Source: UBA8106 sp964569695 (GTDB taxonomy: Bacteria; Acidobacteriota; Vicinamibacteria; Vicinamibacterales; UBA823). From it: 5,903 nt of DNA. The notes under the pieces were generated by a model. The model did not search any database, had not been told where the DNA came from, and worked only from the letters and a program-made list of their open reading frames with translations. The translations under genes and the position numbers were made by a program. Below are positions 5,680 to 5,903 of this stretch, piece by piece. Position 1 is the stretch's first letter. Each line of letters opens with the position of its first letter. The DNA is taken from positions 1 to 5,903 of the forward strand of contig CAZMUA010000036.1 of the NCBI GenBank assembly GCA_964569695.1. Direction: 5' to 3'.

Positions 5680-5704
5680 TGTGACCAGAATGTGACCTGT
5701 GATC
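5680..5704 (+). repeat. Cluster of three TGTGA direct repeats
   Basis: TGTGACC at 5680-5686, TGTGACC at 5691-5697 and TGTGATC at 5698-5704 stand in the same orientation at steps of 11 and 7 bases. The first step is near one helical turn, as for side-by-side protein sites, but no TCACA partner completes a CRP-type palindrome. Confidence 0.4.
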
Positions 5705-5903
5705 GAGCAGACTCACCGCTGACTCCAGACTATCCGGTGCCAGACACCCCCGATTTCGCCAAACTCAAGCCATTTCACTCCGAATGGCTAATCTCACCGG
5801 TATACTTACATTAGCGCCAACTGAGCGACCAGGTCTTTGTGGATTTTGATAAAGGCGTCGTGAGATATGGTGATTATCTTTGAAGACCTAATATCTAATT
5901 GTG

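Larger units (their letters stand above)
5604..5903. other. Gene-poor right end of the window
   Basis: No complete gene is supported here. It holds the hairpin at 5619-5634 and the TGTGA cluster at 5680-5704. In one plus-strand frame a short readable stretch (LSDQVFVDFDKGVVRYGDYL, ending at the TGA of about 5879-5881) could be a coding remnant. An ATG at 5867 opens a frame (MVIIFEDL) that is still open at the window edge and might be the start of a gene, preceded only by a weak GTGAG. Confidence 0.3.

Noticed and set aside
5680..5720. CRP-type palindrome TGTGA-N6-TCACA
   Set aside because: The TGTGA copies are all in the same orientation and the nearest TCAC is ten bases away, not six.
1..5903. 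CRISPR array, toxin-antitoxin pair or defence cluster
   Set aside because: No regularly spaced repeats and no recognisable nuclease, toxin or effector protein were found on either strand.

Overview
The window looks like an accessory stretch of a bacterial chromosome of moderate GC content, most likely a Gammaproteobacterium. This rests on AGGAG-type ribosome binding sites, the protein families present, an exported alpha/beta hydrolase and a tyrosine-recombinase tail of a proteobacterial type. No rRNA, tRNA or species marker is present, so the assignment is an inference and no species is named.

Six intact genes are supported. On the left, a PanE/ApbA-family NAD(P)H-dependent reductase (131-1069, +) runs tail-to-tail into a mandelate-racemase-like enolase-superfamily enzyme (1126-2220, -). 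The second enzyme keeps the metal ligands and the His-Asp dyad but has Arg where mandelate racemase has its second catalytic Lys. In the middle are two minus-strand genes: a small SnoaL/NTF2-like protein (2664-3035) and a cytoplasmic DsbA-family thioredoxin-fold protein with a CSWC site (3153-3785). On the right are two plus-strand genes: an exported alpha/beta hydrolase (4340-5098) and a Gfa/CENP-V-type zinc protein (5190-5603). All six are plausible metabolic or stress-detoxification genes. Spacing and orientation do not show a single operon, and no multi-gene defence or biosynthetic system can be recognised.

The gaps between these genes hold broken coding sequence. Positions 2324-2411 (-) encode the first part of a BRCT domain resembling the C-terminus of NAD-dependent DNA ligase, directly upstream of the racemase-like gene. 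Positions 3850-3975 (-) encode only the last 40 or so residues of a tyrosine recombinase, with the catalytic His and Tyr. Positions 4061-4260 (+) read as the end of an unidentified protein if a single-base frameshift is repaired. The last two point away from each other and neither has a recognisable 5' part, so a rearrangement or deletion junction probably lies near 3965-4060. I read the area as a decayed mobile-element landing zone with unrelated cargo genes.

The left end (1-127) holds only the leader of the first gene. The right end (5604-5903) has a short hairpin, a cluster of TGTGA repeats and possibly the first codons of a gene that leaves the window.
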